Source: Flavobacterium sp. A45 (GTDB lineage Bacteria > Bacteroidota > Bacteroidia > Flavobacteriales > Flavobacteriaceae). From it: a stretch of 64,000 bases of DNA. This document shows positions 16,225 through 23,418 of this stretch, piece by piece. The stretch lies in assembly GCF_002001005.1 (NCBI RefSeq), contig NZ_MUNX01000059.1, positions 62,001-126,000 of the forward strand. The letters are read 5' to 3'. The notes below the pieces were generated by a model, which did no database searches, was not told where the DNA came from, and was given only the letters and a program-made list of their open reading frames with translations. A program made the translations under genes and the position numbers. Positions within the stretch are counted from its first letter, which is position 1; every line of letters begins with the position of its first letter.

Positions 16225-16620
16225 TTAAGAATTGAGTTGATTAATAATTTCTTCTTTTTGAATGTTTTTTTGTACACAGTCAATGAGATAATTGGAAAGA
16301 TCATTAATGTTTTCATCCAAAAAGTTAAATTTCCGACAGTACTTCTTGAGCATATTTACTTCGTCTTCCGTTATCTTTCCATCGGCCCATATAATTTTGG
16401 CAAAATCATATAAGTATTCAATTCTTGTGTCTAAATTTTCAGGAATACTCAGCTCGGTATTGATTGGATTAAGAAATAGTTTATCGAGTTCTTCTTTCGG
16501 AATCCCACGTTCATCCGCAAAATGATATAACATTTGAAGTTCTAACACGTCAAATTGATCGTCGGATAATGCTATTTGATATAACCTTAAAAAATGGCTT
16601 TTTAATTCTAGTGTTATCAT
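16225..16620 (-). CDS. TerB-like protein
   Basis: The 131-residue, mostly helical protein carries two TerB-type repeats: DDQFDVLELQMLYHFADERGI near the N-terminus and IIWADGKITEDEVNMLKKYC at about 75-94, the D-G-x-I-x-x-x-E signature. TerB domains bind divalent metal and occur in tellurite-resistance and membrane-stress or phage-resistance complexes, often together with vWA (TerF/TerY-like) proteins. Such a vWA-like protein is two genes downstream. No tellurite gene set (terC, terD, terE) is present. The domain call is good; the function is inferred only from the family. Confidence 0.72.
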   Translation of the reverse strand: MITLELKSHFLRLYQIALSDDQFDVLELQMLYHFADERGIPKEELDKLFLNPINTELSIPENLDTRIEYLYDFAKIIWADGKITEDEVNMLKKYCRKFNFLDENINDLSNYLIDCVQKNIQKEEIINQLNS

Positions 16621-16631
16621 TTTTTTAATTT

Positions 16632-16868
16632 TTACTTAGACAAATTTTCACATGCAATTCCATCTCCGTCAGCATCTAAATTTTTATAACATTTTTTATT
16701 GCTGTTATAAGTGGATTGTGCTTGAGCTTGCGATGAAAAATCACCACAGGTTTTAGTCGGACAGTCTGCCACTGCAGAATTTGTTTCTGATGTTTCAGAA
16801 CAAGATATAATTAAACCTACCAGTAATACTGCTATGAATGCTTTCGCAACTATTTTTTTCTTTTTCAC
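16632..16868 (-). CDS. Small Excalibur-domain lipoprotein
   Basis: A GTG at 16868, 8 bp after the preceding stop, gives a proper lipoprotein signal (VKKKKIVAKAF, then LLVGLIISC). Longer versions would run into the upstream gene. The mature part ends with DADGDGIACENL, the Excalibur calcium-binding motif D-x-D-x-D-G-x-x-C-E, preceded by a Cys pair (CPTKTC). Such domains are typical of small surface proteins and nuclease-associated tails. Function unknown. Confidence 0.75.
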   Translation of the reverse strand: MKKKKIVAKAFIAVLLVGLIISCSETSETNSAVADCPTKTCGDFSSQAQAQSTYNSNKKCYKNLDADGDGIACENLSK

Positions 16869-16876
16869 GATTTTGA

Positions 16877-17122
16877 CTATTTTAGTATATAAATTAAAAA
16901 TGTTGCAACACCTGTAAATACAACCAACAACATACAACCACTATTTTTTGCTTTACCAAAATTATTTTGATAATTAACTCCAGATATTCCAGTTCTAACA
17001 GAGAAGCCTTTGGAGCTTATCGTTCCTCTACCGGTTTTTAAACTTGGAGAAATTCCTGATTTGCTAATATTCAATCCAAGGCCCCCTCCAAGGTTAATTC
17101 TTTTTTGAAATCGAAAACCCAT
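16877..17122 (-). CDS. DUF4236 protein
   Basis: The N-terminus MGFRFQKRINLGGGLGLN followed by SKSGISPSLKTGRG is the hallmark of DUF4236, a short beta-rich domain found across bacteria. A C-terminal hydrophobic stretch (MLLVVFTGVATFLIYILK) is a membrane anchor, so the domain would be membrane bound. Length (81 residues) is normal. It starts 3 bp after the preceding gene. Confidence 0.85.
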   Translation of the reverse strand: MGFRFQKRINLGGGLGLNISKSGISPSLKTGRGTISSKGFSVRTGISGVNYQNNFGKAKNSGCMLLVVFTGVATFLIYILK

Positions 17123-17125
17123 GAT

Positions 17126-17332
17126 TTAACTGGTATGGCAATCATTACTGCACGTTTCACAGCCATTGGACTTTGAATACGTTTTCTTTGCCTCCGTAAC
17201 TGCTGATTTGCAGTTGGAATGTTCTCCTAAATATTTCCTATTGGATACGTTTGGTACATATCGACAATCTTCTGTGTGAACTTCGTGATCACCATTGGAT
17301 TGCACATTTTGGTTTACATAATATTTTTTCAT
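17126..17332 (-). CDS. Small Cys/His-rich protein
   Basis: The 68-residue protein has a conserved-looking layout: MKKYYVNQNVQSNGDHEVH, E-D-C, YLGEHSNCKSAV and a final C-E-T-C-S-N-D-C-H. Five Cys and several His residues suggest metal binding or disulphides. There is no signal peptide. I remember very similar short proteins in many Bacteroidota, without a known function. It lies inside the operon, 12 bp after the YidD-like gene. Confidence 0.7.
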   Translation of the reverse strand: MKKYYVNQNVQSNGDHEVHTEDCRYVPNVSNRKYLGEHSNCKSAVTEAKKTYSKSNGCETCSNDCHTS

Positions 17333-17344
17333 GATAGCTATAAT

Positions 17345-17626
17345 TTAATTGATTAATCTTTCTGCTATTTCGTTACTACTAATTACTGTTTTTGAAGGAA
17401 GTAGCATTTGTGTTTCATTGGTTAGTGGATTTTTAAAAATTTCAAAGCTTCCTCTGCAATTGATGTATCGAAATCGAAAGGCTTTTAATCCTTCCAAAAA
17501 GCCTTTTTCTTTTGTGGTCTCAAATACATAATGGGAACATGATACTTTAAATAGGCATTTTTTTCTTATCCTTTTAGGAATACAGTTCCAGTACAATCGA
17601 ATTATAAAAAGAATCAAATACTTCAT
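17345..17626 (-). CDS. YidD-like membrane protein insertion factor homologue
   Basis: The ATG at 17626 (MKYLILFII) is chosen because the upstream start at 17644 would overlap the preceding gene. A hydrophobic N-terminus is followed by the YidD-type core: RLYWNCIPKRIRKKCLFKVSC, S-H-Y-V-F and a GFLEGLKAFRFR segment, matching the family pattern P-x-C-R-F-x-P-T-C-S-x-Y and G-x-x-x-G-x-x-x-x-x-R-R. The motif is altered (the P-T of PTCSxYA is replaced and the final CHP is CRG), so this is a divergent relative, not the housekeeping YidD. The C-terminus is longer than usual. Confidence 0.6.
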   Translation of the reverse strand: MKYLILFIIRLYWNCIPKRIRKKCLFKVSCSHYVFETTKEKGFLEGLKAFRFRYINCRGSFEIFKNPLTNETQMLLPSKTVISSNEIAERLIN

Positions 17627-17627
17627 T

Positions 17628-17858
17628 TTATTTTTGAAATACAATCATTTGTCTATTAGTTGTATATCCGGGCTTTGCTCCAATCCCAAAACAACCTGTT
17701 TCTTGATGCACATAAGTGGACACACTCTCTAACCGTATGTATTTCCATCCTTGGTTTGTGTAATTATTTATTAAGCCTTCTAATTGTTCAGCCACATGGT
17801 CTGAAGTTCCATTTTTAGGATCAATAGAAGCTACAAAGGGCACTACTTTATATTCCAT
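17628..17858 (-). CDS. DUF4177-like small protein
   Basis: The 76 residues start MEYKVVPFVAS and contain LEGLINNYTNQGWKYIRLESV, the pattern of DUF4177-type proteins (a short YKV strand, then a helix with L-N-x-x-G-x-x-G-W-E). A C-F-G-I-G-A-K-P segment is specific to this subfamily. Its ATG overlaps the stop of the preceding gene (TAATG), so the two are translationally coupled. Function unknown. Confidence 0.65.
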   Translation of the reverse strand: MEYKVVPFVASIDPKNGTSDHVAEQLEGLINNYTNQGWKYIRLESVSTYVHQETGCFGIGAKPGYTTNRQMIVFQK

Positions 17859-18016
17859 TATTTCTTTCTTTTATAGTGATTATTGGTACTTGAATTTTTA
17901 TACGTTCCACCTTTATGGGAACTTCCTTTTCCATTTTTATAATGTCCGCTTTGGGCATCAATAGTAATACTTAACATAAAAAAGAAAACGGTAAATAGTA
18001 ATGCAATTTTTTTCAT
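17858..18016 (-). CDS. Small secreted basic peptide, first gene of the operon
   Basis: An ATG at 18016 opens a 52-codon frame: a signal peptide (MKKIALLFTVFFFMLSITID, cleavage after AQ) and a basic Gly/His/Lys/Ser-rich mature part of about 30 residues (SGHYKNGKGSSHKGGTYK, ending in YKRKK). It has no recognised domain. It follows a promoter with a palindromic site (18045-18089) and heads the operon that runs to 13376; its stop overlaps the next start (TAATG). The signal sequence and fixed position support it as a real gene despite its size. Confidence 0.7.
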   Translation of the reverse strand: MKKIALLFTVFFFMLSITIDAQSGHYKNGKGSSHKGGTYKNSSTNNHYKRKK

Positions 18017-18044
18017 AGGGTTCGTAGTTTAATTAGCAATACCC

Positions 18045-18089
18045 CAAACTTAAACCCAATAAAAAACAATTCCTTACGGGAATCCGTAA
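18045..18089 (-). promoter_or_regulatory. Promoter and operator of the 11-gene operon
   Basis: On the minus strand the -7 box TAAGTTTG occupies 18052-18045, 29 bp before the first ATG. Upstream is the palindrome TTACGG-GAAT-CCGTAA at 18074-18089, whose centre is 33 bp from the centre of the -7 box. The same box and palindrome at the same spacing occur before the 97-residue gene at 18490-18535. The position, just upstream of the expected -33 element, suits an activator touching RNA polymerase. A second palindrome, ATTACGTAAT, lies further upstream near 18111-18120. Confidence 0.6.
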
Positions 18090-18176
18090 AGAGGCTTTTT
18101 TCGAAACATAATTACGTAATCTTGAAAAACAAGTGTTGGAAGAAACTAATGGGTTCTATATCTAAATAATGGTGGA

Positions 18177-18470
18177 CTAGATTTTTTTGAATCTATATTT
18201 CAAAGCGTTCAAGAGAAATATGAATAAGAAAGCTACCATAAGAGGAATAAAGCTGATTTTCCAATTGAGAGATGCAAAATAATTGGTCAGCCCTAAAATG
18301 AAGAGACTTGTCATACACCCAGTAACTATAATAATGGACTTTAAATACGTATAGATTTTAGATAAATACTTAACATATGAATTTGATTTGTGAGCTACTA
18401 TTTTCAGTTTGTTTTTCCTTTTCACATTGTATTTTGAAGCAGTAGGTTTTGTTTGATTGTTGGCTCGCAT
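18177..18470 (-). CDS. Small two-TM membrane protein
   Basis: The 97 residues have a basic N-terminal tail (about 40 residues, rich in Lys and Asn) and two hydrophobic segments (about 45-67 and 73-92). No family is recognised. It is a single gene between the response regulator and the 11-gene operon, with its own promoter and palindromic operator (18490-18535) identical in layout to that of the operon, so it probably belongs to the same regulon. Confidence 0.6.
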   Translation of the reverse strand: MRANNQTKPTASKYNVKRKNKLKIVAHKSNSYVKYLSKIYTYLKSIIIVTGCMTSLFILGLTNYFASLNWKISFIPLMVAFLFIFLLNALKYRFKKI

Positions 18471-18489
18471 ATTATTTTGGAATATAAAG

Positions 18490-18535
18490 CAAACTTAAAA
18501 TTGCTGCAGAGAACTCCTTTACGGGAAACCGTAAA
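18490..18535 (-). promoter_or_regulatory. Promoter and operator of the 97-residue membrane protein gene
   Basis: The minus strand reads TAAGTTTG at 18497-18490, 20 bp before the ATG. The palindrome TTTACGG-GAAA-CCGTAAA, with perfect 7-bp arms, lies at 18518-18535, again centred 33 bp from the centre of the -7 box. Two copies with identical spacing make chance unlikely. The response regulator gene is the neighbour on the upstream side. Confidence 0.62.
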
Positions 18536-18575
18536 AAAGTAAAATTTTAAACTTTTGATATAGGCTTAATTAATG

Positions 18576-19244
18576 TCATACCAATCCTAAGTCCTTGGCT
18601 ATTGCCACAAGATGTGTCGGATTGTTTGCCTTGAAGTAAATTTTGAGTTTGTTGAGGCGCTTTTCGATAGTGCTTTTGCTGTTTGGTGTAATACCTGCAT
18701 TTTTAAACGTGGACTCCATATTTTCCTGGGTCACGCCTATAGACAGGTATTTGAGCAGTTGAATATCGTAATTATCGATTTCGTTGACGGTTTTGTCCTG
18801 AAGAATATAGTTCAATTCCGGGGACAAGTATTTTTGGGCGCCATCATAAACAACTTCAATCGCTTTTTTGAGTTCTGGAATACTATTGCGGCCTTTCATT
18901 ACAAAACCATTAATGCTGTATTTATCAAACAATGATTTTATGCGATAGGATTTGTCCTCAATAGAAAAAGCAATGATTTTTATCTCCGGAAACAATTGCT
19001 TTACAGCGGCGATCAATTCTTCACCAGAATTCAGTATATTTTCCCTATGATCCGCTTTAAACGACAAATCCGAAATTAGTAATTCATAAGGTGTATTGTC
19101 TTTATAGGCTTTTTTTATTTTTAATAAAGCATCATCACAGTATTTGGAAAAAGCAATTGCGGGAACTTCAAGTTCTTCAAGAACCTGTACTGCCGCAATA
19201 TCATTAAAATCGATGTCATCTACTATCAAAACTTTTTTGAACAT
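18576..19244 (-). CDS. Response regulator (REC plus LuxR-like HTH)
   Basis: Residues 1-125 form a receiver domain: acidic pair in LIVDDIDFND (9-10), phospho-acceptor D59 in LLISDLSF, and the Lys in GFVMKGRN. Residues about 150-222 are a LuxR/NarL-like helix-turn-helix (LLKYLSIGVTQENMES, then KSTIEKRLNKLKIYF). This architecture recalls other Bacteroidota regulators that pair with TPR-containing HPK7-type kinases. It lies 9 bp downstream of the kinase gene. LuxR-type dimers bind palindromes, so it is the best candidate for the two TTACGG-N4-CCGTAA sites beside it. Confidence 0.9.
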   Translation of the reverse strand: MFKKVLIVDDIDFNDIAAVQVLEELEVPAIAFSKYCDDALLKIKKAYKDNTPYELLISDLSFKADHRENILNSGEELIAAVKQLFPEIKIIAFSIEDKSYRIKSLFDKYSINGFVMKGRNSIPELKKAIEVVYDGAQKYLSPELNYILQDKTVNEIDNYDIQLLKYLSIGVTQENMESTFKNAGITPNSKSTIEKRLNKLKIYFKANNPTHLVAIAKDLGLV

Positions 19245-19253
19245 AATCAGTAG

Positions 19254-20978
19254 TTATTTTGGGATTGCTATTTTAGCTTTAAAACCTTTATTATTTTCTA
19301 TTTCAAAAGTAATAGTTCCATTTATGGTACCAATACGGTTTTCCACATTATGAAGACCATTTTTTAAAATTAAACTATCTTTTATCCCAATTCCATTGTC
19401 AGAATAATTGATTTCAATACACTTCTCATTAGATTCAAAACTTACAACTACAAAAGAACACTGGCTGTGTTTTTTCATATTGACCATAAGTTCCTGCAAT
19501 ACTCTGTGCAAGGCAATTTTTCTTTCGGGTGGGACTTTTAACCAATTGATATCGCCATTGTCTTTAATAATTATTTTTACTTGATTGTTATTATAACCCG
19601 ATAGCATTTCTTTTAGTTCTTCTTCAAATTTGTTACCCGTTTCAATTTTACTGTTCTCTCTTGAAATGTTTCGGGTTCTGGCATATATTTTTTCAAGATT
19701 TACCAGTAGGGTTTCTTTTTTAATTGGGTTATGCAAATCTTGAGTTTCTGCAAAAGCCATTGTTTGGTAAACATCATTGGCTAACTCGTCATGCAGTTTT
19801 TTGGATATTCGTATTTCGCTTTCATAAACTGCTTTTTGTTTTTCCTTTTTGCTTTTCTTCCGCCAATAATAGTAATAGCATGAAGCTGATATAATCCCTA
19901 AAAAAGTAAAAAAATAGGTAATATAATTTTTGTTTTTCTGTTGTTCCAGTTCTAAGGCATTCTCTGCTTTCTGGGCTTTTAGAACTAGATTTTCATTTTT
20001 TTCTTTGGTCGAATCGTACTTGATTTTAGCAAATTGATTTTTGGCTTTTTGAGTTGCTTTATTGAGACTGTCATTGATACGGAAGTAGTTGTCTGTAAAT
20101 TTTTTGGATTGATTTTCGGGGCTGCTTTTAATTAATAGTTTTAAGGATTTCAAACGATCATTTACATTATTTACCTTGGTGGCTTTTCCATAGGATAATT
20201 GGGCATAATGATATGATAATGCTGGATTGCTCTGATTATAAAACTCGGATAAATGTTGGTAGGAAGAAGTTAGTCCAAAATCATCCTTTATTTGTTCTCT
20301 AATTTTTAGAGCCTGATTGATATAATCCATACTTTTCTTAGAATTTCCAGTTTTGAAATAGGAAAATCCTAGATTATCAAGGACGCGTGCGTAATTTTCA
20401 TTGTTCTCTAAGACTTCTTTTACAGATAGTAAAGGGGTAAGAATTTGTATAGCACCTTCATAATTCTGCTTATCTATATAAATAACAGCAATATTATTTT
20501 TAAGTATTGTTTTTTGTAATTCATCTTCAGCAATATTAAGAGCTTGATTGTAATAATAAATGGCATTTTCGTAATCAAAAAGGCTTTTATAGTTAATGCC
20601 TAGAATATTATATATCGCAATTTTATATTGATTGTCAGTCTTTTTGTTGAAAAATGATATTGCTTCTGTCGCACTGGTTTCGCTACTCGCATAATCGCCT
20701 TGGATTTGCTGAATAGCTGACATTCTCAGTAAGGAATAAATGATTTTGACTTTCTCTTCAGATGGATTACAGGCGAGTTTTGATTTATTATAATAAAAAA
20801 AGGCGCGGTTGTATTGTGAATTGGCGAAATATTTTTCAGCATAGTCAATGTAGATTTGATATGCCGTATTATTTTTCTCATTTTTAATTATATGCGGTTT
20901 TTTATTGCAGCCAAATAGAGCCAATAGAACTATAAGCGATAAATAAAAATTCGGGAAATGTAACTTTTTTGTTATCAT
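19254..20978 (-). CDS. TPR-containing sensor histidine kinase (NarX/HPK7-type)
   Basis: The 574-residue protein starts with a lipoprotein-like signal (LLALFGC, Cys24), then about 300 residues of TPR repeats outside the inner membrane (for example ENAIYYYNQALNIAEDELQ and KSMDYINQALKIREQI). A helix and one TM segment (about 355-371) lead to a HisKA_3-type dimerisation domain with LHDELANDVYQ (phospho-accepting His) and a HATPase_c domain with N-box (LQELMVNMKKHS) and DNGIGI. It is cotranscribed with the response regulator. Both a lipidated Cys and an internal TM would be unusual; the signal may instead be an ordinary one or an anchor. Confidence 0.9.
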   Translation of the reverse strand: MITKKLHFPNFYLSLIVLLALFGCNKKPHIIKNEKNNTAYQIYIDYAEKYFANSQYNRAFFYYNKSKLACNPSEEKVKIIYSLLRMSAIQQIQGDYASSETSATEAISFFNKKTDNQYKIAIYNILGINYKSLFDYENAIYYYNQALNIAEDELQKTILKNNIAVIYIDKQNYEGAIQILTPLLSVKEVLENNENYARVLDNLGFSYFKTGNSKKSMDYINQALKIREQIKDDFGLTSSYQHLSEFYNQSNPALSYHYAQLSYGKATKVNNVNDRLKSLKLLIKSSPENQSKKFTDNYFRINDSLNKATQKAKNQFAKIKYDSTKEKNENLVLKAQKAENALELEQQKNKNYITYFFTFLGIISASCYYYYWRKKSKKEKQKAVYESEIRISKKLHDELANDVYQTMAFAETQDLHNPIKKETLLVNLEKIYARTRNISRENSKIETGNKFEEELKEMLSGYNNNQVKIIIKDNGDINWLKVPPERKIALHRVLQELMVNMKKHSQCSFVVVSFESNEKCIEINYSDNGIGIKDSLILKNGLHNVENRIGTINGTITFEIENNKGFKAKIAIPK

Positions 20979-21036
20979 TCCCCGAAATTACTTAAATTAA
21001 TTAAAACCGTAATGATTTTGAATTAATATCCTAGAA

Positions 21037-21201
21037 TTAAGGCTTTGGAGGGGTTACCGGTATTTGTCCGCTTTGCCCATCGCCATCAGCAATTACTTGC
21101 TGTTTACTGGTTTTTGGAGTTGTTTCAACATCATCACTGGTACAAGATGTCATTGCTACACTTGCAAGGATAAAACACGATACTAAAAATATTTTTTTCA
21201 T
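21037..21201 (-). CDS. 54-residue lipoprotein
   Basis: An ATG at 21201 opens a short frame with a clear lipoprotein signal (MKKIFLVSCFILASV, lipobox AMTSC) and a 34-residue acidic mature tail rich in Thr, Gln and Pro (TSDDVETTPKTSKQ, ending in PPKP). Short lipoproteins of this type are common in Flavobacterium. It lies 58 bp upstream of the TPR kinase gene on the same strand and may be its first cistron, so it could be a peptide ligand or a periplasmic partner of the sensor; that role is inference. Confidence 0.65.
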   Translation of the reverse strand: MKKIFLVSCFILASVAMTSCTSDDVETTPKTSKQQVIADGDGQSGQIPVTPPKP

Positions 21202-21237
21202 GGGTTTAGAATTAAAAATTGGACATAGGTTGGGCTG

Positions 21238-21255
21238 TTCGATTTTGAAATCGAA
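21238..21255. promoter_or_regulatory. 18-bp perfect palindrome upstream of the lipoprotein-kinase operon
   Basis: TTCGATTTTGAAATCGAA is self-complementary over 18 bp and lies 37-54 bp before the lipoprotein ATG. It may be an operator. A second, looser pair of arms, GGGAAGT at 21302-21308 and ACTTCCC at 21341-21347, lies further upstream. No TAnnTTTG box was found in this region. Confidence 0.4.
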
Positions 21256-21472
21256 TCATTACCCTGAATGGGCTAGCCGTTAAAAATTGTTTTTTACTTT
21301 TGGGAAGTGAAGTGGGCTAAAACAGTATAATTTCATTTATACTTCCCGGATAAACAAACTACACTGTTCAGCCACACTTTTAATTGAACTAGTTTTGTAC
21401 ATTTATCGCGAATTGGACAATGACTAATTCTGAGGCAAAGAAAAGATGCTTTTTCTCATATATTAACCGGGA

Positions 21473-21516
21473 ATTCCTATAATTCCTGCAATTCCTAGAC
21501 ATTCCTGAAAATTCCT
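21473..21516. repeat. Five helically phased ATTCCT repeats
   Basis: The hexamer ATTCCT occurs at 21473, 21482, 21491, 21501 and 21511, with start-to-start distances of 9, 9, 10 and 10 bp, ending 18 bp before the ATG of the rightward gene at 21535. The spacing is close to one helical turn, so all copies face the same side of the DNA. It may be a protein-binding array or a bent leader. Confidence 0.55.
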
Positions 21517-21534
21517 AAAAAATGCCAATAGCTT

Positions 21535-22368
21535 ATGGAGAACAATACTTTAGACGATTATAAAATAGCCATAAAAGCAAAATATGAAACAGAAAAAAGT
21601 GGGGCGCATTCCAGTATTTTTATAAACCCTTCTCGTGCCAAACTAAGAAGTTTGTGCCTGGAAATTTTCAAATCAAAAAAAGATCAAAGCGATTTAAATG
21701 TTTTTTCTTCTTTTTTTAGATTTGATTTTAGTCCAAGTTGTAGTGGTAAATTAAAAGATCAAACAGATAAATTTAGACCTATTGAAACCTTCTTTAAAGG
21801 AGAAACTAATTTGATGGATGTTGAAGCCATAAATCTGGCTGCAATTTTGGTGGATTTTCAACCAAGACCATTTTTAAAATTTTCAAAAAGTGAAAGAAAT
21901 AATCCTGGCAGAAAAAGTGAAGAAGTTGAAGAGGGGCATGAAGTAACTGAAGAAGTTACTATATATCCAGATACAATACAATTTTTCAATAAGTCCTTTT
22001 ATCAAAAAAAACATGAAAAAAAGGTATTAATACTATTATTGATTGTTAGCCTGATAACTACTTATTATTTTGCATTTCAAAAGAAGCAATGTATGCAGTG
22101 GTCAGGGGATCACTTTGAAAATGTTGATTGCGAGTTACCCAATAATTCAGCAAAATTTAAAATAATTCCTTTAGATAAAAGTCTTTTACCCCTTAAAAAG
22201 GTTCACGTTTGCGATACTACCACCTTTTTTAAAAATGGTGAAGCTATAATTTGGTATGCCAAAACAGAAAATGGGATTGACTTTTTTAATACCCATGGAA
22301 GACATCCTGAGAATGATAATGCTTTAAAGCCCGTAACGCATTATATAATTAATAAGTACGTAAAGTGA
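21535..22368 (+). CDS. Single-TM protein with a cytoplasmic N-terminus, unknown function
   Basis: This 277-residue protein has an N-terminal domain of about 155 residues (helical, with RAKLRSLCLEIFKSK and a later NLMDVEAINLAAILVDFQPRP), an acidic linker (KSEEVEEGHEVTEEV), one TM segment at about 163-179 (VLILLLIVSLITTYYFAF) and a C-terminal extracytoplasmic domain with CMQWSGDHFENVDC. I recall similar CMxWxGDHY-type tails in other flavobacterial proteins of unknown function. A cytoplasmic sensing or adaptor role is possible. It is transcribed away from the kinase operon and follows the phased ATTCCT array. Confidence 0.6.
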   Translation: MENNTLDDYKIAIKAKYETEKSGAHSSIFINPSRAKLRSLCLEIFKSKKDQSDLNVFSSFFRFDFSPSCSGKLKDQTDKFRPIETFFKGETNLMDVEAINLAAILVDFQPRPFLKFSKSERNNPGRKSEEVEEGHEVTEEVTIYPDTIQFFNKSFYQKKHEKKVLILLLIVSLITTYYFAFQKKQCMQWSGDHFENVDCELPNNSAKFKIIPLDKSLLPLKKVHVCDTTTFFKNGEAIIWYAKTENGIDFFNTHGRHPENDNALKPVTHYIINKYVK

Positions 22369-23418
22369 TTCAATATTATTTTTAAAAGATAAGGCATTTC
22401 AAATTAGACAGTCCTAAAAAATTAGCCCGATGACACGGAATTGCACACGAACGAAGTGAACTCACGCAGTAATCCGTGACCGCCTTTTTCCCTTCATAAT
22501 CACAATAAGGATTTGCGCACTGACCATATAAACTCATGAAAACGTCCTGTTCCCCGCTACGCGAAGTGTTCGCATTTATACTAGCTCTGCGATATTTTAA
22601 ATGCTGCGCTTCGCATAGTCTCAAGACTTGCAAACCGATAGCGCGAATTTGCAATCCGTCTACAAAATATATCAACAACTTAAAACAACCCCAAAGAACT
22701 ACAGGGATCCGAGAAACCATAGTTAGCTTAATCCAACACTAAAATATATTTACTCGTACTTCTACGCCCTGTCCTATGGAGAAGGCCGCGGTGAGAATAT
22801 TCTAAATTTATAACTATAGTTTCCATACTACACTTCAACTCACTTCTTCCGGAGTCAGTCAAATCATTCCCAAATAGCAATCATTGCAATTCTCTCTCCC
22901 TCACCTTTGGAGAGAGAAGAGGGTGAGGGTACTCAAAAAAATTAACACAGATTGTTTCAAATAAGTGTTTTTAAATCCAAATCAAGAAATAAATATATTT
23001 CATCACATTCCAATATATTTACTTGGTCATTGTCAATTTTAAAATGCAAAAAAAATAATAAAATAATTACAATATCACCAAAAGTGGGTATTGTGTATTC
23101 AATTAAAACATCATAAACTTGCCATGTGATCTAAACAATGGTAAAGATTATATCTATGTGATAATTAGATCCCTTGATAAGCATCAACTAAATTTAAAAG
23201 GCAAATAAAATATAAAAATTAATAAATTTGAGCAGCATGACACAATGATAACATAAAAATGTTTAGTTGAAACATTTTTAAAAGACTATATCTGGTTATA
23301 ATTTCTGCAAAATATTTTAAAAAACTAGTTCTACAGGCGGAACAAACTAACCTTAAAACATACCTAAAGTTTTCGTCTTTATGGCAACATAGTGTTGCAA
23401 ATGGGAAATATATAAATT
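22369..23418. other. Gene-free region with repeat remnants
   Basis: No convincing gene lies here. 22372-22740 holds degenerate copies of the region's repeat families, including an ACTCATGAAAACGTCC segment near 22530 and CGAACGAAGTGAAC near 22450, a common flavobacterial repeat motif. Near 22897-22930 there is a CTCTCCCTCACC/TTTGGAGAGAG hairpin-like repeat that recurs in another form near 39053. 22940-23418 is very AT-rich and probably carries the promoter of the lipoprotein gene at 23419, though no clear TAnnTTTG box was picked out. Confidence 0.5.

Noticed and set aside
16225..16620. A tellurite-resistance (ter) operon
   Set aside because: Only a TerB-like gene is present; terC, terD and terE are missing.
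22382..22720. A 112-codon open frame on the minus strand
   Set aside because: It runs through degenerate repeat sequence, has no start context and no protein-like composition.
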